Part shown: in pieces, positions 1-10,200 of the stretch | Layout of the letters: each line of letters opens with the position of its first letter | How positions within the stretch are numbered: the stretch's first letter is position 1 | Assembly (NCBI GenBank): GCA_038230275.1 | Contig: JBBRNO010000131.1 | Coordinates: forward strand, 1 to 19,225 | DNA: 19,225 nucleotides | Source: JANXXV01 sp038230275 | GTDB taxonomy: Bacteria; Acidobacteriota; Terriglobia; Bryobacterales; Bryobacteraceae | Direction: 5' to 3' | Translations under genes and position numbers: made by a program | The notes under the pieces: generated by a model | What the model was told of the DNA's origin: nothing | Database searches by the model: none | The model's input: the letters and a program-made list of their open reading frames with translations, nothing else

Positions 1-108
1 AGGGATGGAGACTTCCTGGCCGATCTTTGGGCGCGGCTTTACAGTTTCGGCTTGAAGGGCCAGGAAAGCTATTGCGACCAAGATCGCGGATCGAATGGAG
101 ATCGGCAT
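1..108 (-). CDS. 5' end of an exported protein (partial, runs off the window)
   Basis: Reading the minus strand from the ATG at 106-108 gives 36 open codons that continue past the window edge. The peptide starts MPISIRSAILVAIAFLALQA, which has a basic residue, a hydrophobic core and an AxA-like end typical of a Sec signal peptide, followed by a polar stretch rich in Lys and Pro. The start lies only 3 bp after the TAG (112-114) of the upstream gene, so the two are probably one transcript. No strong Shine-Dalgarno is visible, which would fit translational coupling to the upstream gene. The function cannot be told from 36 residues; export is the only inference. Confidence 0.6.
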   Translation of the reverse strand, partial: MPISIRSAILVAIAFLALQAETVKPRPKIGQEVSIP

Positions 109-111
109 TCG

Positions 112-3100
112 CTATTGCTGCTTGACCCGGATGATGTAGTCGCCGGTTGCTGTGGGCTGCCAGGAGATACCAACCGGCAGTTGGTTGCCGGTGCTGTTGC
201 CGATCTCCGGCGTGAAGATTTGCAGTGCGGTATACGGCGGATGGAGCGGCAACGCCAAGATGCTCGCATAGTCAAGACCAGGCGAGACCACGTTCACGGC
301 CGGATATCCGATGCCGACCGCACCATCGCGATGGGCCGGTCCGTAGAGGAACTGGAAGTCGCCGTCGGGGTAGAGGATGACCTGCGCGCTGATCATGGAA
401 TAGACCTTCCAGGTGATGACCACGCGGCCGGGGAGCTCATTCCAATAAACCCCGTCGTTTGCTTCCATGTCCGGCGGAGGATCGTTGCGGAGCACCGCGA
501 TTCTTGGCTGCGAGTTGAAATCGAGAGAAGAGTTGTACCACGCCGATTGCGTTGTCTCAGCCGAGGTGAAGGTTAGCTGACCGGTGCTGTTGACGAAGAG
601 GCTGGTGCGGTTTGCGCCGGCGAAGGGAAATGCAAACGGGATGGTCTTGGTGACGGAGCAGAACTGGCAGGTGGAGATTCTTGTCCCTAAATTGGAATCG
701 AGGACGAAGCGCTCTTTCAGAACGATGGTGCCCACGTTGGTGGTTCCGCCCGCAGCCGGTGCGACAGCGAGCGACGATCCCGTCAGCACCGTGCCGCCGG
801 TGGTGATAGAGGCATCCACGACGATGTTTCCGCGCGCCGAAGCGAAGCTCGACAGCGTGAAATTTCCGGACGAATTGCTGGTCGCCGTTGGGACGTCGGC
901 AGTGGAACTGACCGCCGCTCCATTGATGGATGCACCGGTTACATCGGTAAGGTGGCCCGTTACGGTAGTAAGAGGGTCTGTGGTGGCGGACAGCGTGACC
1001 GGCGTGGAAGTAGTGGCATTGTTGCAGCGATCCGTGGCGATGGCCGTGAAGTTGAGGGCCGACGTACCGGTGGGAACATAGTAACGATATTGGTAGGGCG
1101 GACGGTAGACGGTCTGAACGGGAGTTCCGTTCACCGCGAACGAGTCCGATGCTACGTCGATATCGTCGGCTACCTGGGTTTGCAGCAAGACGGTGGACCC
1201 CTGCACCACCGATGCCCCGTTCCCAGGCGCGGTAATGCTAACGGTGGGAGCCACTCCCGCCGTAGCCTGCAAAGGAATCGCGGCGTACTGTCCAATGGAG
1301 AGCGAACCGCCACCATTGACACCCGGATCGGCAGAGTCTCCGCCCTGGGTCATGTAGTAGTAGGGTGAGGCAAGGGCGAGACCCGTTCTTCCGTCGCCGC
1401 GAATGGCAATGCGGGCATTGGCGGGAGAGAAGCTATCGGAAATGGAATCGAGCGCGAGCCAGTTGCCGGCGGTGACGGCCAGGTCTCCATTGAGCCTGAT
1501 GTCTGTGGATTGATTGCCGGCATCGGAGGGCGCGACGCCGATCCAAGGAACAGTTCCGCTGATGCGAGGCTTGGCGGGCAGGTTGAAATCCACGGCGTAC
1601 ATTCCAGCTTTTCCCGCAGCCACGAATGCGTTGGTATTGCTGACGCGCACACGGCGAAGCTGGCCGGAGAGCGCGAGACTGCCCACAACGCTGGGCGAGC
1701 CGAGGGTGGCGATATTGAGGACGCGGAGCATGTTCGCAGGCGGCGGCTCCACCACGACCGCGAGATTGCCGGACACATCCACGCTCTTGACGAAACCGGG
1801 CGTGGGAATTTGCGCCAGCAGCACTGGGGACGCCGGATTGGCGATGTCAATGACAGCAATGCCGCTGGCTCCATCGGCGATGTAGGCGCGCGTTCCATAG
1901 ATGACCAGGTTGAGGGCCGCGCCGGGCGTATCGACCGTGGCCGTGGTGACGGGCGCCAGCGGGTTGGTGACGTTGACGATTCGCAGGCCGGATGCGCCGT
2001 CGGCAACATAAGCGTAATTGCCGACCACGCGGACGTCATTCGCGTTGCCCGGCGTGTCGAAGGTGGCGGCGATGGAGGGCGAATTTGGATTCGCCACATT
2101 CACAATCACGAGCCCGGTGGAACCGGCAGCGACGTAGGCATAGTTGCCTTTCACGTCGACGCTGTTGGCGTTACCGGGATAGGGAATCTGGATGGAACTG
2201 AGCTCGGTTGGCGCCATATTCAGGCCTGTTGCGGTTGCGGTGAAAGTTCCGTTGGTAGCGGTGATGAAGCAGGTTCCGAGGGACTGAGCGTACACGCGGC
2301 CATCCAGCGCACCGAGGTTGCAGATGGTCGCGTTGTTCACCGAGTAGGTGGTGCCCTTTCCGGTGGTGAGCTTGATAGGGAAGTTATCGCTCATCTTGCC
2401 GACGACGGCGAGGTCGCGATAGGCGTCCTGCGGAATGCCGGTAATCGGGAAGGTGAAGCTGGACGGAACGATATCGATGCGGGTGAGAACGGCTGCCAGA
2501 TTGTAACTGCTGCTGTTGGTGGGATTGGTGCCGGTCGCGTATTCGAGACCATCGCGGACGCCGTCACCGTCGGTGTCAGCCGACAGCGGATTGGTGACGT
2601 ATCCACGCGTTCCATGCACCTCGTCGCCGTCTGATATGCCGTCGCCATCGGTGTCCGGATTGTGCATGTCCGTTCCGCGCTGGTACTCCTCCAGGTTGGT
2701 GAGACCGTCGTGGTCGGGGTCTTCGAGTGCGTCGACGGGATTGCGGGGGTCGAGGCCGTTGGCGATTTCTACGGCGTCGGGTATACCGTCGCCGTCGGAG
2801 TCGGCGGAGACCACTACGTGCAGGGCGATCATGGCGGTTGCGCCTTCGTTCATTGCCTGGACGATGAAGTCTCCCGGGGCCACGGCGGTAACGAGTCCGC
2901 CAGTGGTGACGGTGGCGATGGCGGGATTGCTGACGAGATATTGAGTGCCGGTGCCAGCGGGAGTGACGTTGCCGGTGGTGCCTGGATAGTTCGCGGTGAC
3001 GGTGAGCTGAGTGCTTGCACCGAGACTGGCAATTGTGGAGATAGCGCTGGTGATGGTGAGCGAGTCGGGGATGGGGGTGGAGGTGCCGAGCGTGATGGTG

Positions 3101-3411
3101 CTGTCAAAGCCGGTGATGCTGCCGCCGACTATGGTTTGGAGACTAGTCTGGCCGGTTTTGGTGACGCCGTTGTCATTGCAGACGGCCCGGATGCGGACGG
3201 GGCCGAAGGTGGACGGCACGTTGTCGATGCGCCAGGAGCCGTCGGGGGCTACTCGGGCGTTGCGGTTAAGGACGGAGACTGTGCAGTTTTCGTTGAGCTG
3301 GGCAAAGGCGGGAAGGGAGTAACATCCAGCGAGTAGGCAGCAAACGGCGGTAAGGCGCCGTCGTCCTGCGAGGAGCGGCTCAATCACGTTCTGCTGAAGC
3401 TGATTTATCAC
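112..3411 (-). CDS. Large secreted LVIVD-repeat protein with TSP3 calcium repeats and carboxypeptidase-regulatory domain
   Basis: The protein has 1099 residues and a GTG start at 3411, chosen because a good GGAGAG ribosome site lies 4 bases upstream. Residues 1-37 are a signal peptide (three Arg at 17-19, hydrophobic core, AFA end). About 115-202 look like a Big_2-type Ig fold. About 203-297 carry acidic DSDGDGIPD and DTDGDGISD motifs of thrombospondin type 3 / calcium repeats. About 411-622 hold roughly five 42-residue LVIVD repeats with the pattern NYAYVADGASGLRIVNV, which probably fold as a beta-propeller. About 721-808 form an Ig-like (Big_9-type) module and 815-898 a carboxypeptidase-regulatory domain. 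The C-terminal part (about 902-1050) resembles the bacterial module that reads FPF..(S/T)..FV.S.G.LTF and ends VILYPDGDFQF; it contains a CxxC at 915-918. No catalytic residues are recognised. The likely role is an adhesive or scaffold protein outside the cell. Family calls are from pattern recognition, not a search. Confidence 0.9.
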   Translation of the reverse strand: MINQLQQNVIEPLLAGRRRLTAVCCLLAGCYSLPAFAQLNENCTVSVLNRNARVAPDGSWRIDNVPSTFGPVRIRAVCNDNGVTKTGQTSLQTIVGGSITGFDSTITLGTSTPIPDSLTITSAISTIASLGASTQLTVTANYPGTTGNVTPAGTGTQYLVSNPAIATVTTGGLVTAVAPGDFIVQAMNEGATAMIALHVVVSADSDGDGIPDAVEIANGLDPRNPVDALEDPDHDGLTNLEEYQRGTDMHNPDTDGDGISDGDEVHGTRGYVTNPLSADTDGDGVRDGLEYATGTNPTNSSSYNLAAVLTRIDIVPSSFTFPITGIPQDAYRDLAVVGKMSDNFPIKLTTGKGTTYSVNNATICNLGALDGRVYAQSLGTCFITATNGTFTATATGLNMAPTELSSIQIPYPGNANSVDVKGNYAYVAAGSTGLVIVNVANPNSPSIAATFDTPGNANDVRVVGNYAYVADGASGLRIVNVTNPLAPVTTATVDTPGAALNLVIYGTRAYIADGASGIAVIDIANPASPVLLAQIPTPGFVKSVDVSGNLAVVVEPPPANMLRVLNIATLGSPSVVGSLALSGQLRRVRVSNTNAFVAAGKAGMYAVDFNLPAKPRISGTVPWIGVAPSDAGNQSTDIRLNGDLAVTAGNWLALDSISDSFSPANARIAIRGDGRTGLALASPYYYMTQGGDSADPGVNGGGSLSIGQYAAIPLQATAGVAPTVSITAPGNGASVVQGSTVLLQTQVADDIDVASDSFAVNGTPVQTVYRPPYQYRYYVPTGTSALNFTAIATDRCNNATTSTPVTLSATTDPLTTVTGHLTDVTGASINGAAVSSTADVPTATSNSSGNFTLSSFASARGNIVVDASITTGGTVLTGSSLAVAPAAGGTTNVGTIVLKERFVLDSNLGTRISTCQFCSVTKTIPFAFPFAGANRTSLFVNSTGQLTFTSAETTQSAWYNSSLDFNSQPRIAVLRNDPPPDMEANDGVYWNELPGRVVITWKVYSMISAQVILYPDGDFQFLYGPAHRDGAVGIGYPAVNVVSPGLDYASILALPLHPPYTALQIFTPEIGNSTGNQLPVGISWQPTATGDYIIRVKQQ
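1546..2181 (-). repeat. LVIVD repeat block (about five 42-codon units)
   Basis: Residues 411-622 of the 1099-residue protein repeat a unit of about 42 residues: a PGNAN-x-V-x-V start, then YAYVA(A/D)G, then SGL-x-IVNV, then NP-x-(S/A)P. The first three units are closest to each other (NYAYVAAGSTGLVIVNV versus NYAYVADGASGLRIVNV). Units four and five are worn and have lost parts of the motif. LVIVD repeats are known in bacterial and archaeal surface proteins and are predicted to form propellers. Confidence 0.8.
2521..2805 (-). repeat. Thrombospondin type 3-like calcium-binding repeats
   Basis: Residues 203-297 contain four acidic loops of the D-x-D-x-D-G type: DSDGDGIPDAVE, DPDHDGLTNLEE, DTDGDGISDGDE and DTDGDGVRDGLE. 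Each is followed by a Gly-x-(D/N)P-x-N type spacer. The pattern is known to bind calcium and to act as a stiff, cation-stabilised linker. Here it separates the N-terminal Ig fold from the LVIVD block. Confidence 0.85.
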
Positions 3412-3415
3412 TTTG

Positions 3416-3421
3416 CTCTCC
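3416..3421 (-). promoter_or_regulatory. Ribosome binding site deciding the GTG start at 3411
   Basis: The minus strand reads GGAGAG, then CAAA, then GTG. The site favours the GTG at 3411 over a second in-frame GTG at residue 9, which has no such site although it would also leave a good signal peptide. Confidence 0.6.
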
Positions 3422-3456
3422 AGATGCGCATTTACTCAAAAAGCCTTTTCTTTAGA

Positions 3457-3462
3457 TTTATA
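3457..3462 (-). promoter_or_regulatory. Candidate -10 element upstream of the LVIVD-protein gene
   Basis: The minus strand carries TATAAA in an AT-rich stretch, which would give a leader of roughly 40 bases before the GTG at 3411. No convincing TTGACA-like -35 box sits 16-18 bases upstream, so this is tentative. The 153-bp gap between the two minus-strand genes is the natural place for a promoter. Confidence 0.3.
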
Positions 3463-3517
3463 CTGGTGTAACTAGAATCCATCTGTATTTCTCGGACCTG
3501 TCACGCTAACTGAACGC

Positions 3518-3540
3518 TTCGACCTGAGTACTTGGTCGAA
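3518..3540. repeat. Perfect 7-bp inverted repeat with 9-base loop in the intergenic gap
   Basis: TTCGACC at 3518-3524 pairs perfectly with GGTCGAA at 3534-3540 across a 9-base loop. It lies 25 bp downstream of the stop of the small secreted protein gene (minus strand). No T-run follows on either strand, so it is not a standard intrinsic terminator. It could be a transcript-end stabiliser, a weak terminator or a regulator site for the next gene. Confidence 0.45.
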
Positions 3541-3564
3541 CGAAAACGCAAACTTCGGATTGGA

Positions 3565-4236
3565 CTATGGATGACAAACGAGATCCACGAAATCGGATTC
3601 GACCTTCCGATTCATTGTCATCGGCCCCCGAAGGAATCCGAGACTGACAGCGACTATAAAGGACTTTGCCTTCGAGTTCCCGATAAACCCCGGATCTGGT
3701 ATTTTGATCTCCAGTGGAGCTTTTATGCGCAGTGATCGATGAGCAGGAATTTTGATTGTGGATGAAGGTCGCGTATTGGATCCAAACAAAATCAGGAAGC
3801 GATTGATAGGTGTCTTGCCATCACCTATGACAAGTCGGAGCGTCGCCACGATATTGCCTGGAGCACTCGTGTCGAATGAGTTGTCCCGCGTAGCTGGAAA
3901 GAGCACAGTGTGATCTGTATCGTTTTGGACATCAATAATCACAATCAGGCTGTCGCCATTCCTACAGTTTCTGCTCTCGAATTGAACAATCGACAAACGC
4001 AGTGGCAGCGGACGAATCTCATCGTGGGGGCTGAGAGTCCAAGAATCTGCGCTCCTTCCCAACGCGGATCTGGCGCTATTTGTTCCTGGTTCGCTGACCT
4101 TGGTTACATCGAGAAATAGCCCTTGGCCCATCGTTGATGGGATCGCTAGAGTGGTCGACATCCATATACACAGCAGGGGCACCCACAACCTGGTTGTAGC
4201 GCTTGAAACTGATCTTCGATTCCACTTTTGATTCAT
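3565..4236 (-). CDS. Small secreted protein of unknown function
   Basis: The product is 223 residues from the ATG at 4234-4236. A longer open frame exists upstream, but it overlaps the giant gene. The chosen start has a GAGGAG ribosome site 9 bases upstream and opens with a signal-peptide-like segment (basic MNQKWNRR, then hydrophobic LWVPLLCIWMSTTLA). The mature part is beta-rich, with alternating hydrophobic strands (SLIVIIDVQN, IVATLRLVIG, SFIVAVSLGF), so a beta-sandwich is likely. I do not recognise a family. The gene follows the giant Ig/malectin gene by 16 bp and is probably cotranscribed with it. Its base composition is clearly AT-richer than the rest of the window (43% GC in 3901-3960 by hand count), in common with the 3' end of the giant gene. 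Confidence 0.72.
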   Translation of the reverse strand: MNQKWNRRSVSSATTRLWVPLLCIWMSTTLAIPSTMGQGLFLDVTKVSEPGTNSARSALGRSADSWTLSPHDEIRPLPLRLSIVQFESRNCRNGDSLIVIIDVQNDTDHTVLFPATRDNSFDTSAPGNIVATLRLVIGDGKTPINRFLILFGSNTRPSSTIKIPAHRSLRIKAPLEIKIPDPGFIGNSKAKSFIVAVSLGFLRGPMTMNRKVESDFVDLVCHP

Positions 4237-4245
4237 CTTAGTGCA

Positions 4246-4251
4246 CTCCTC
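4246..4251 (-). promoter_or_regulatory. Ribosome binding site deciding the start at 4236
   Basis: GAGGAG on the minus strand lies 9 bases before the ATG at 4236 and directly after the TAA (4253-4255) of the giant gene. It supports the short 223-residue form over the 286-codon frame that starts inside the giant gene. Confidence 0.6.
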
Positions 4252-4252
4252 A

Positions 4253-7200
4253 TTAGGGACAAGGCGCGTATGGCGAGAAATTGATTCGGCCATGCGATAA
4301 TCCGGTCGCAGGATCTTGATTTGGCAATGGATAGGGATTGTACGGACTTCTTCCTGTTCCTGAAGTACCCTGGTGACCCTGCGCATCTTGAATCCTAATC
4401 CTGGCGGAGCGAATTGTGTCGTCAAGCAGAATATTGAAGTCGTCTGCTGGAAACAATCTCACAAATTTTTCCGCGAGCGCGCCCAGGTTATTCTCGTCTT
4501 TGGCTAGCTCACTGGAAAAAGCAACCCAATGACTTTTCTGCGCATCGAGAGCTTCGTGACGCGAAGTCAGACTTAACAGGTCCGCCGCGCCAATAAAACC
4601 ACCAGCGCCGCAGTTGTTAGTCACGAACGGGCTCGTTCCGTTCAAGGTGCTAGGCGGAGTTCCAAGGTCAGGGTTGAGGGTCCAAACGTAGACAAGTTGG
4701 CGGCCACCCGAATCTTGGTCATTGTATATTCGTGTGAAAGTTAATCCTGTATTTGGGCCGGACAAGATGTGCTCGGGCCTCCAACTGGATGCAAATTGAT
4801 ACGTTGATTGACCAAGCTGCCCATCTTCGTCTCGGGGCGGGTGCGACATTGGAGATCTCCAACTAACACCAGTTGGCAAGGGTACACCATAAGCGTATGG
4901 GACGGGGGTCGTCGAACTACGAAAGCCTGTACGCGGATTCACCGTTACCGCGATCTCTGCCGTCTCAATCGCTATCGTACTCCCCGGAACTCTTACTAGT
5001 GCTTTTGCTCGCCCACTGGCCGCCATCACTCCGGTCCACCGTAATGAACTGGTAGAAGGATCTTCGATCGTTTGGCTAACTTCCGTATCCGCGGAATCCG
5101 TCACATAAATCCATTTCGTTACGATTGAACCGCGCGCGGCACTAACTGTGAAAGTTGCGGTGTTCCCGCGTACAAGAGATGGCGCATTAACACTTATTGT
5201 CGGCTTTGGCTTGACTACGAGTGGTTTGGATGCAGGTGCCGTTTGGGGGGGCTTTTGAAAATTATTTAAAAGGTTGATGCTTCCTGCCGCGGTGACACTC
5301 AGTTGGTTCAAACATACGGAAGAGCCTGGACAGGATGGGTTCGCCAGAAATGCAGCGACTATGGAGGATGAGGTGCTCCAATCACTGAACGAGCTGTCCG
5401 CCCCGGCAGGATTTCCTCTCCCAATTACGTCTAGGACGGTTCCAACTGTTGCTTCTTCATCATCGCTTATTGGCAGGTTGATGGATGCATGCACGTTCTC
5501 GCAATCCCCCGCAGCTATCGAATTCCCGGCGCAATGCCATCCCGCCTTCACGACTCCGACGCCCAAATCCGACCGCAGCAGCATTCCGTCATCTGATACG
5601 GTTCCCGTTCCTATCGCGACGAACGAATTCAAGTCATGATCGAAGGAGTAGAGCTCGGTCACCTCACGGGGCTTCAGCCCATCGACATTCGGAATCGTGA
5701 TCGCAGCGGGTGGATTGAAACTCGTCCCGACCGGCTGAATGGTGACAACAAATCTCGGCTGCTGGCCGAAGCCGGGCACCATCGGTACTTTGTCGATATG
5801 CACCGGTGTCACATTGATGCACCCGCTCTTCGAGCCGCCTGGGAACGTTGCCGAATTCGCGGCAACCACCAGCGAGAAACCGGGGACCTTCTGGAGAGTC
5901 AACGTGCCGCCTGCCGTCGGTGAGACGCAGAGTTGGTTTGCCGGGTCGAGCGGAAGCAGGTAGATCGGCATTCCCACGGTATTGTTCTGCCCGGCAATCG
6001 TCACCAGATCGAAATCGATGGTCGGCCAGTTTCCGGGTGAGACAGTGCCACCGTCGGCCATTAGCTTGAATTTCCCCACCGGGGCGGACGGAATGACAAA
6101 CTGGCCCTGGGCGTTGGTCGTTACGGCTGGCGCAGCCGGGACCGGAACGTTGTTGACCGGCCCTTGATAGGGCAAATACAGACGCATGGTCACACCGGGG
6201 ATCGGCTTGTTGGTGTTGTCCAGCACCACTCCGCTGATCTGCGTCGCAGTCGGGTTTCCCGGTGTCATGGCGGTCGCAATGAATTTGGCAACCGCGCCGG
6301 TGTTTGCCAGGAAAGTCGCTTCCACGACATTGTTCTCGATCCCCGGCAGCGGTCCGAGTACCAGATCGACTAAAGCACGGCCATCGCTGTCGGAGTTGTT
6401 GGTCACCGTGGTCACGCCGCCAATGTTTCCGCCGCCCGCTGTCGCGGTGAAGGTAACCGGGACACCGCCCAGCCGGTTGTGGCCGGCATCGGTCACCACC
6501 ACCACGAACGGCCGGGCCAGTTGGGCTCCGGTGGCTCCGATTTGTCCGCCGCCCGCGTCGACGCTAATCATGGCAGCGGCGCTGGGGTTTCCGGTCGCCG
6601 TGAAGACCGCCGTGCCGGAGAAACCGGTTCCAGTGGCTTCCACTCGGTTGTTCCCCGCGCCTGAATGGCTGCCGAGCGTCCAATTCACGGACGCTTGGCC
6701 TTGGGCGTTGGTGTTGAGCGCGACTGACTGCGTGATGGTTCCGTTCTGGAAGCTGCTGATGACTCCGGCCCCTCCATTCAGGCTGCCATTATTTTGCACG
6801 ATTTTGAAGACCACTGTTTTTCCGGCCTGGACCACGCCTGCCGCGTTCACAAGTGTGACCACCAACGGCTGGGGCAGGGCGGTGGAAATCGCGCCCGCCT
6901 GTCCGTTGCCGGAAGTGACCCGGATTTCGGGCGTAGTCTGGGCAACGCGGGTAACCACGATGCTGGCGGTGGCGCTGTTGTTGGTGCGGTCGCGGCCGAT
7001 TGCCTGAATGGTGTTTGCACCGAGGTTGAGGGGAACGCCCGCGAGTACGAAGCTGCGGTTGGCTACCTGGGCGGCGGTGCCGTTGACCGTGACTGTGGCT
7101 TGCTGGTCATTGACGGTGCCAACGACCAGATCATTCACAGTGCCGGTGACGGTGATGCTGGTTGCGGTGGTGGTGAACTGGTCGGCCGGGGAGTTGATGG

Positions 7201-10200
7201 TGACCCGGGGCGGCGTGGTGTCGAGAGTGACCAGGACGCTGGCGGTGCTGGTGAGGCCGGTTGTGCTGCGGGCGACAGCGGTTACGGTGTTGTTGCCTTC
7301 TACCAGCTGGACTTGGATGGAGAAGCTGCCGCCTGAAGCCGGCAGGCCGTTGACGGTGACTGTGGCGTTGGCTGGACTGACGGTGCCGGTGACCGTCGTC
7401 GGCGTGATGTTGGTGAAGGACAGATTGGCGGGCGCGGTGAGACTGATGAGCGGCAGCGCTTCGGTTACCGTTAACGCGCTGGCCAGCGTGATTTGCGGTG
7501 TACTGGTTTTCACGCTTAACGTTTTCGCCGATAGCGTGGCCGAGCGGTTGATTGCTACCGTGGCGACTGCCGTGGTGGGGCTGGTGACCGTGACCGGGCC
7601 GAATGCGCCTTCGGCTGCTCCGCCCACGGCGATTCCCGCGCCAAGACTGGCTTGCGTGGTTCCCTGGACGAACGAGGTGTTCAGGCCGGTGATGGTGATG
7701 GCCGTGGTGTCACCGGCGCGGGCTGAGGCAGGCGCCACCGTGGTGATCTGTCCGATGGAGAGCAGCAGCAGCGAGGCAGTTCCGGATTTGCTGGTGTCCG
7801 CCGCGCTGGTGGCGGTGACGGTGACCGCTTGATCGGCGGTGATTAGGGCCGGAGCGGTGAAGAGACCGCCAGCCGTGATGGTCCCCGATCCGGCCGGGCT
7901 TAGAGACCAAGTGACCGCGGTGTTGGCCGTTCCAGTCACAGCGGCGGCGAATTGTTGTGTCTGGCCGTTGTAGAGGGTGGGGCTGGCTGGCGTGACGGTC
8001 ACGTGAATGGTGGGCACCAGGGAGACCGAGGCGCTTGCGGTCTTGGTGGGGTCGGCGGCACTCGTCGCTGTGACGATGACAGTTTGCGCCGCCGTCACCG
8101 TGGCTGGCGCGATATACGTTCCGTCGGAGAGAATGGTGCCTGCTCCCGCCGGGCTGATGGACCAGTTCACGTTGGTGTTCGCGGTTCCGGTAACCGTCGC
8201 TACGAACTGTTGGGCCTGGCCGTCACTGAGGGCCACCGCGCCGGGCGCCATGGTGATGTTCACCAGTTGCGGCTGCGTGATCTCGATGGCATTGATGATG
8301 GTTCCGAAGTTGACGGAGTATGCAACGAGGACGATGTGGCCGTTGGTCACAGTGACGGGGAACGTCCGGTCAATCGCCTTATTCGCTCCTCCGGCGGCGA
8401 CGTAGATGTCGAAGGCCGGCAGCACGGTTGTCCCGTTGATGGCGTAGTTCGTGGTCCGGCCCGGACTGTTGAGGAAGAGTTCGGCAAGCTTGAACGTCAC
8501 GTTGTAGGTGCCGTTCGGGACCGCGAAGTCATAAGTGGCGTCGCCGAAGCGGACGGCATGGTAAACCAGCGGCGTGGTGGTGCCGGAGACTGAGGTGCCG
8601 GTGATCGCGGTCCCGCCATTGCTGTAGGTCAAGCCGTACTCGGCGCGCCAGAGCTTGCCTTGCTGGTCAGTGTACTCCGGGCCACCGCACTTCATGCGGA
8701 TGGGGATGAAGCTGGTGGACGGCGGATTCAGAGTCACGAATACCGACGCGGAACGGCTGGAGTCGGCCACGCTGGTTGCCACCACGCTGGCGATTTGCTG
8801 AGACGCGATGCTGGCGGGGGCGGTGAAGAGCCCCGTCGACGAGATGGTCCCAGAGCCTGCCGGGCTGACCGACCAGTTGACCGCCGTGTTGGCGTTGCCC
8901 AGAACGGTGGCGGTGAATTGCTGCGTCTGGCCAGGGATCAGAGTGACTGGGGGTTCATTGACGAGGACGTCCGTGCCGCCGGAGTTCTGGATGATCTCGA
9001 TGCCGCCGATGAGGGCGTTCCAGTTCACGATCTGGGTCTGGATGACGATCTGATGGCCCGTGACCGCGAGGGTGAAAGTGCGGTCCACGGCGGTGTCCGT
9101 TCCTCCAGCCGCGGCGGCGATGTCAAAGTTGGGCAGCACGTTGGTCCCATTGAGATAGACGTGAAAGCTGCGCTGTCCGGCTACCGCCCCGTAACTTTCG
9201 TCGAATTTTAGCGTGACGGTGTAGTTGCCGTTGGGCACCGGGAACGTATACGTAGTGTCGCCGAAGCGGGTGGATTGGTAGATGGGATCGGAGGTGGTGC
9301 CGGCAATGGCCGCGCCGGTTCCCACGGCGCCGCCATTGCCGGAGTAGCCATAGTCGGCACTCCAGACGTTTCCTTGGGGATCGGTATAGGCGGCTCCACC
9401 GGAGTTAACGCGAATGGCGGAGAATGCGCCGGGGGCCTGGTTCAAGGTGACGTAGGAGACGGCGGATCGAGTTGTATCGGCCACGCTGGTGGCGCGGACG
9501 GTGACTAGTTGCTGACTGGAGATTGTAGCCGGGGCCGTGTAGACGCCGGTTGCGCTGACGGTTCCGACAGCCGGGCTGACCGACCAGGTGACGGCGGTGT
9601 TGGCGCTGCCCGTCACGGCTGCCGCGAACTGGAGTGTCTGCGACGGGTAGACCGCAGGCGTAGATGGAGCGATGGTGAGGTTTACCCCGGTGGTGAGCGG
9701 CGAGGCTGTTCCGCCGATCTCCACGCGGAGTCCGGTGGGGTTGGTGCCGGTTCCGCCATTTGTTACGACGAAATCAAGAGTATTTAGGCCGGGCGCAAAT
9801 CCGCTGCTTAGCGTGAAGGAGGTCCAGGAAGTGAAGGACGCACTGGCTGGTCCGACGGTGGTGTTGTTGAGCCGGATGGCCGCTATTCCCGCCGATGCGA
9901 ACCGTCCGGTGAGGGTGGCGGTGGCCGGGTTGAGGCCCGTCAGGTCGAACGTGGTGCGGTAGGTGTAGGCGCCCTGGGTGTTTCCGTTACCGGCCGCGAT
10001 CTGAGGTGAAATCCAGTTAGAGAGGCCTCCGTAGGCGATCCAGGGGCCGCCGATGGGGTAGCCGTCACCCGGCAGGAAGGCGTTGGGTCCGGGGAAAGCC
10101 GGGTCGGGACTGGAGAGCAGCCGGTAGTGAGGATCGGGCACGGAATTGTTGGCCGGAACTCCTGGCGAGAAGACACCGGTGTTGTAGATGGTGATGGGAC

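Noticed and set aside
1510..2634. 374-codon plus-strand open frame opposite the LVIVD gene
   Set aside because: It is Gly/Arg/Asp-rich with no domain or membrane pattern and lies antisense to a gene with clear repeats; it is a GC-driven shadow.
3565..4236. Immunity protein for a toxin tail on the giant protein
   Set aside because: Position would fit, but the product has a signal peptide and no known immunity fold and the tail shows no toxin motif; kept only as a hypothesis within the composition finding.
6186..7832. Long plus-strand open frames (about 270 codons each) opposite the giant gene
   Set aside because: Low-complexity Val/Ala/Thr-rich translations of antisense Ig repeats; no start signals.
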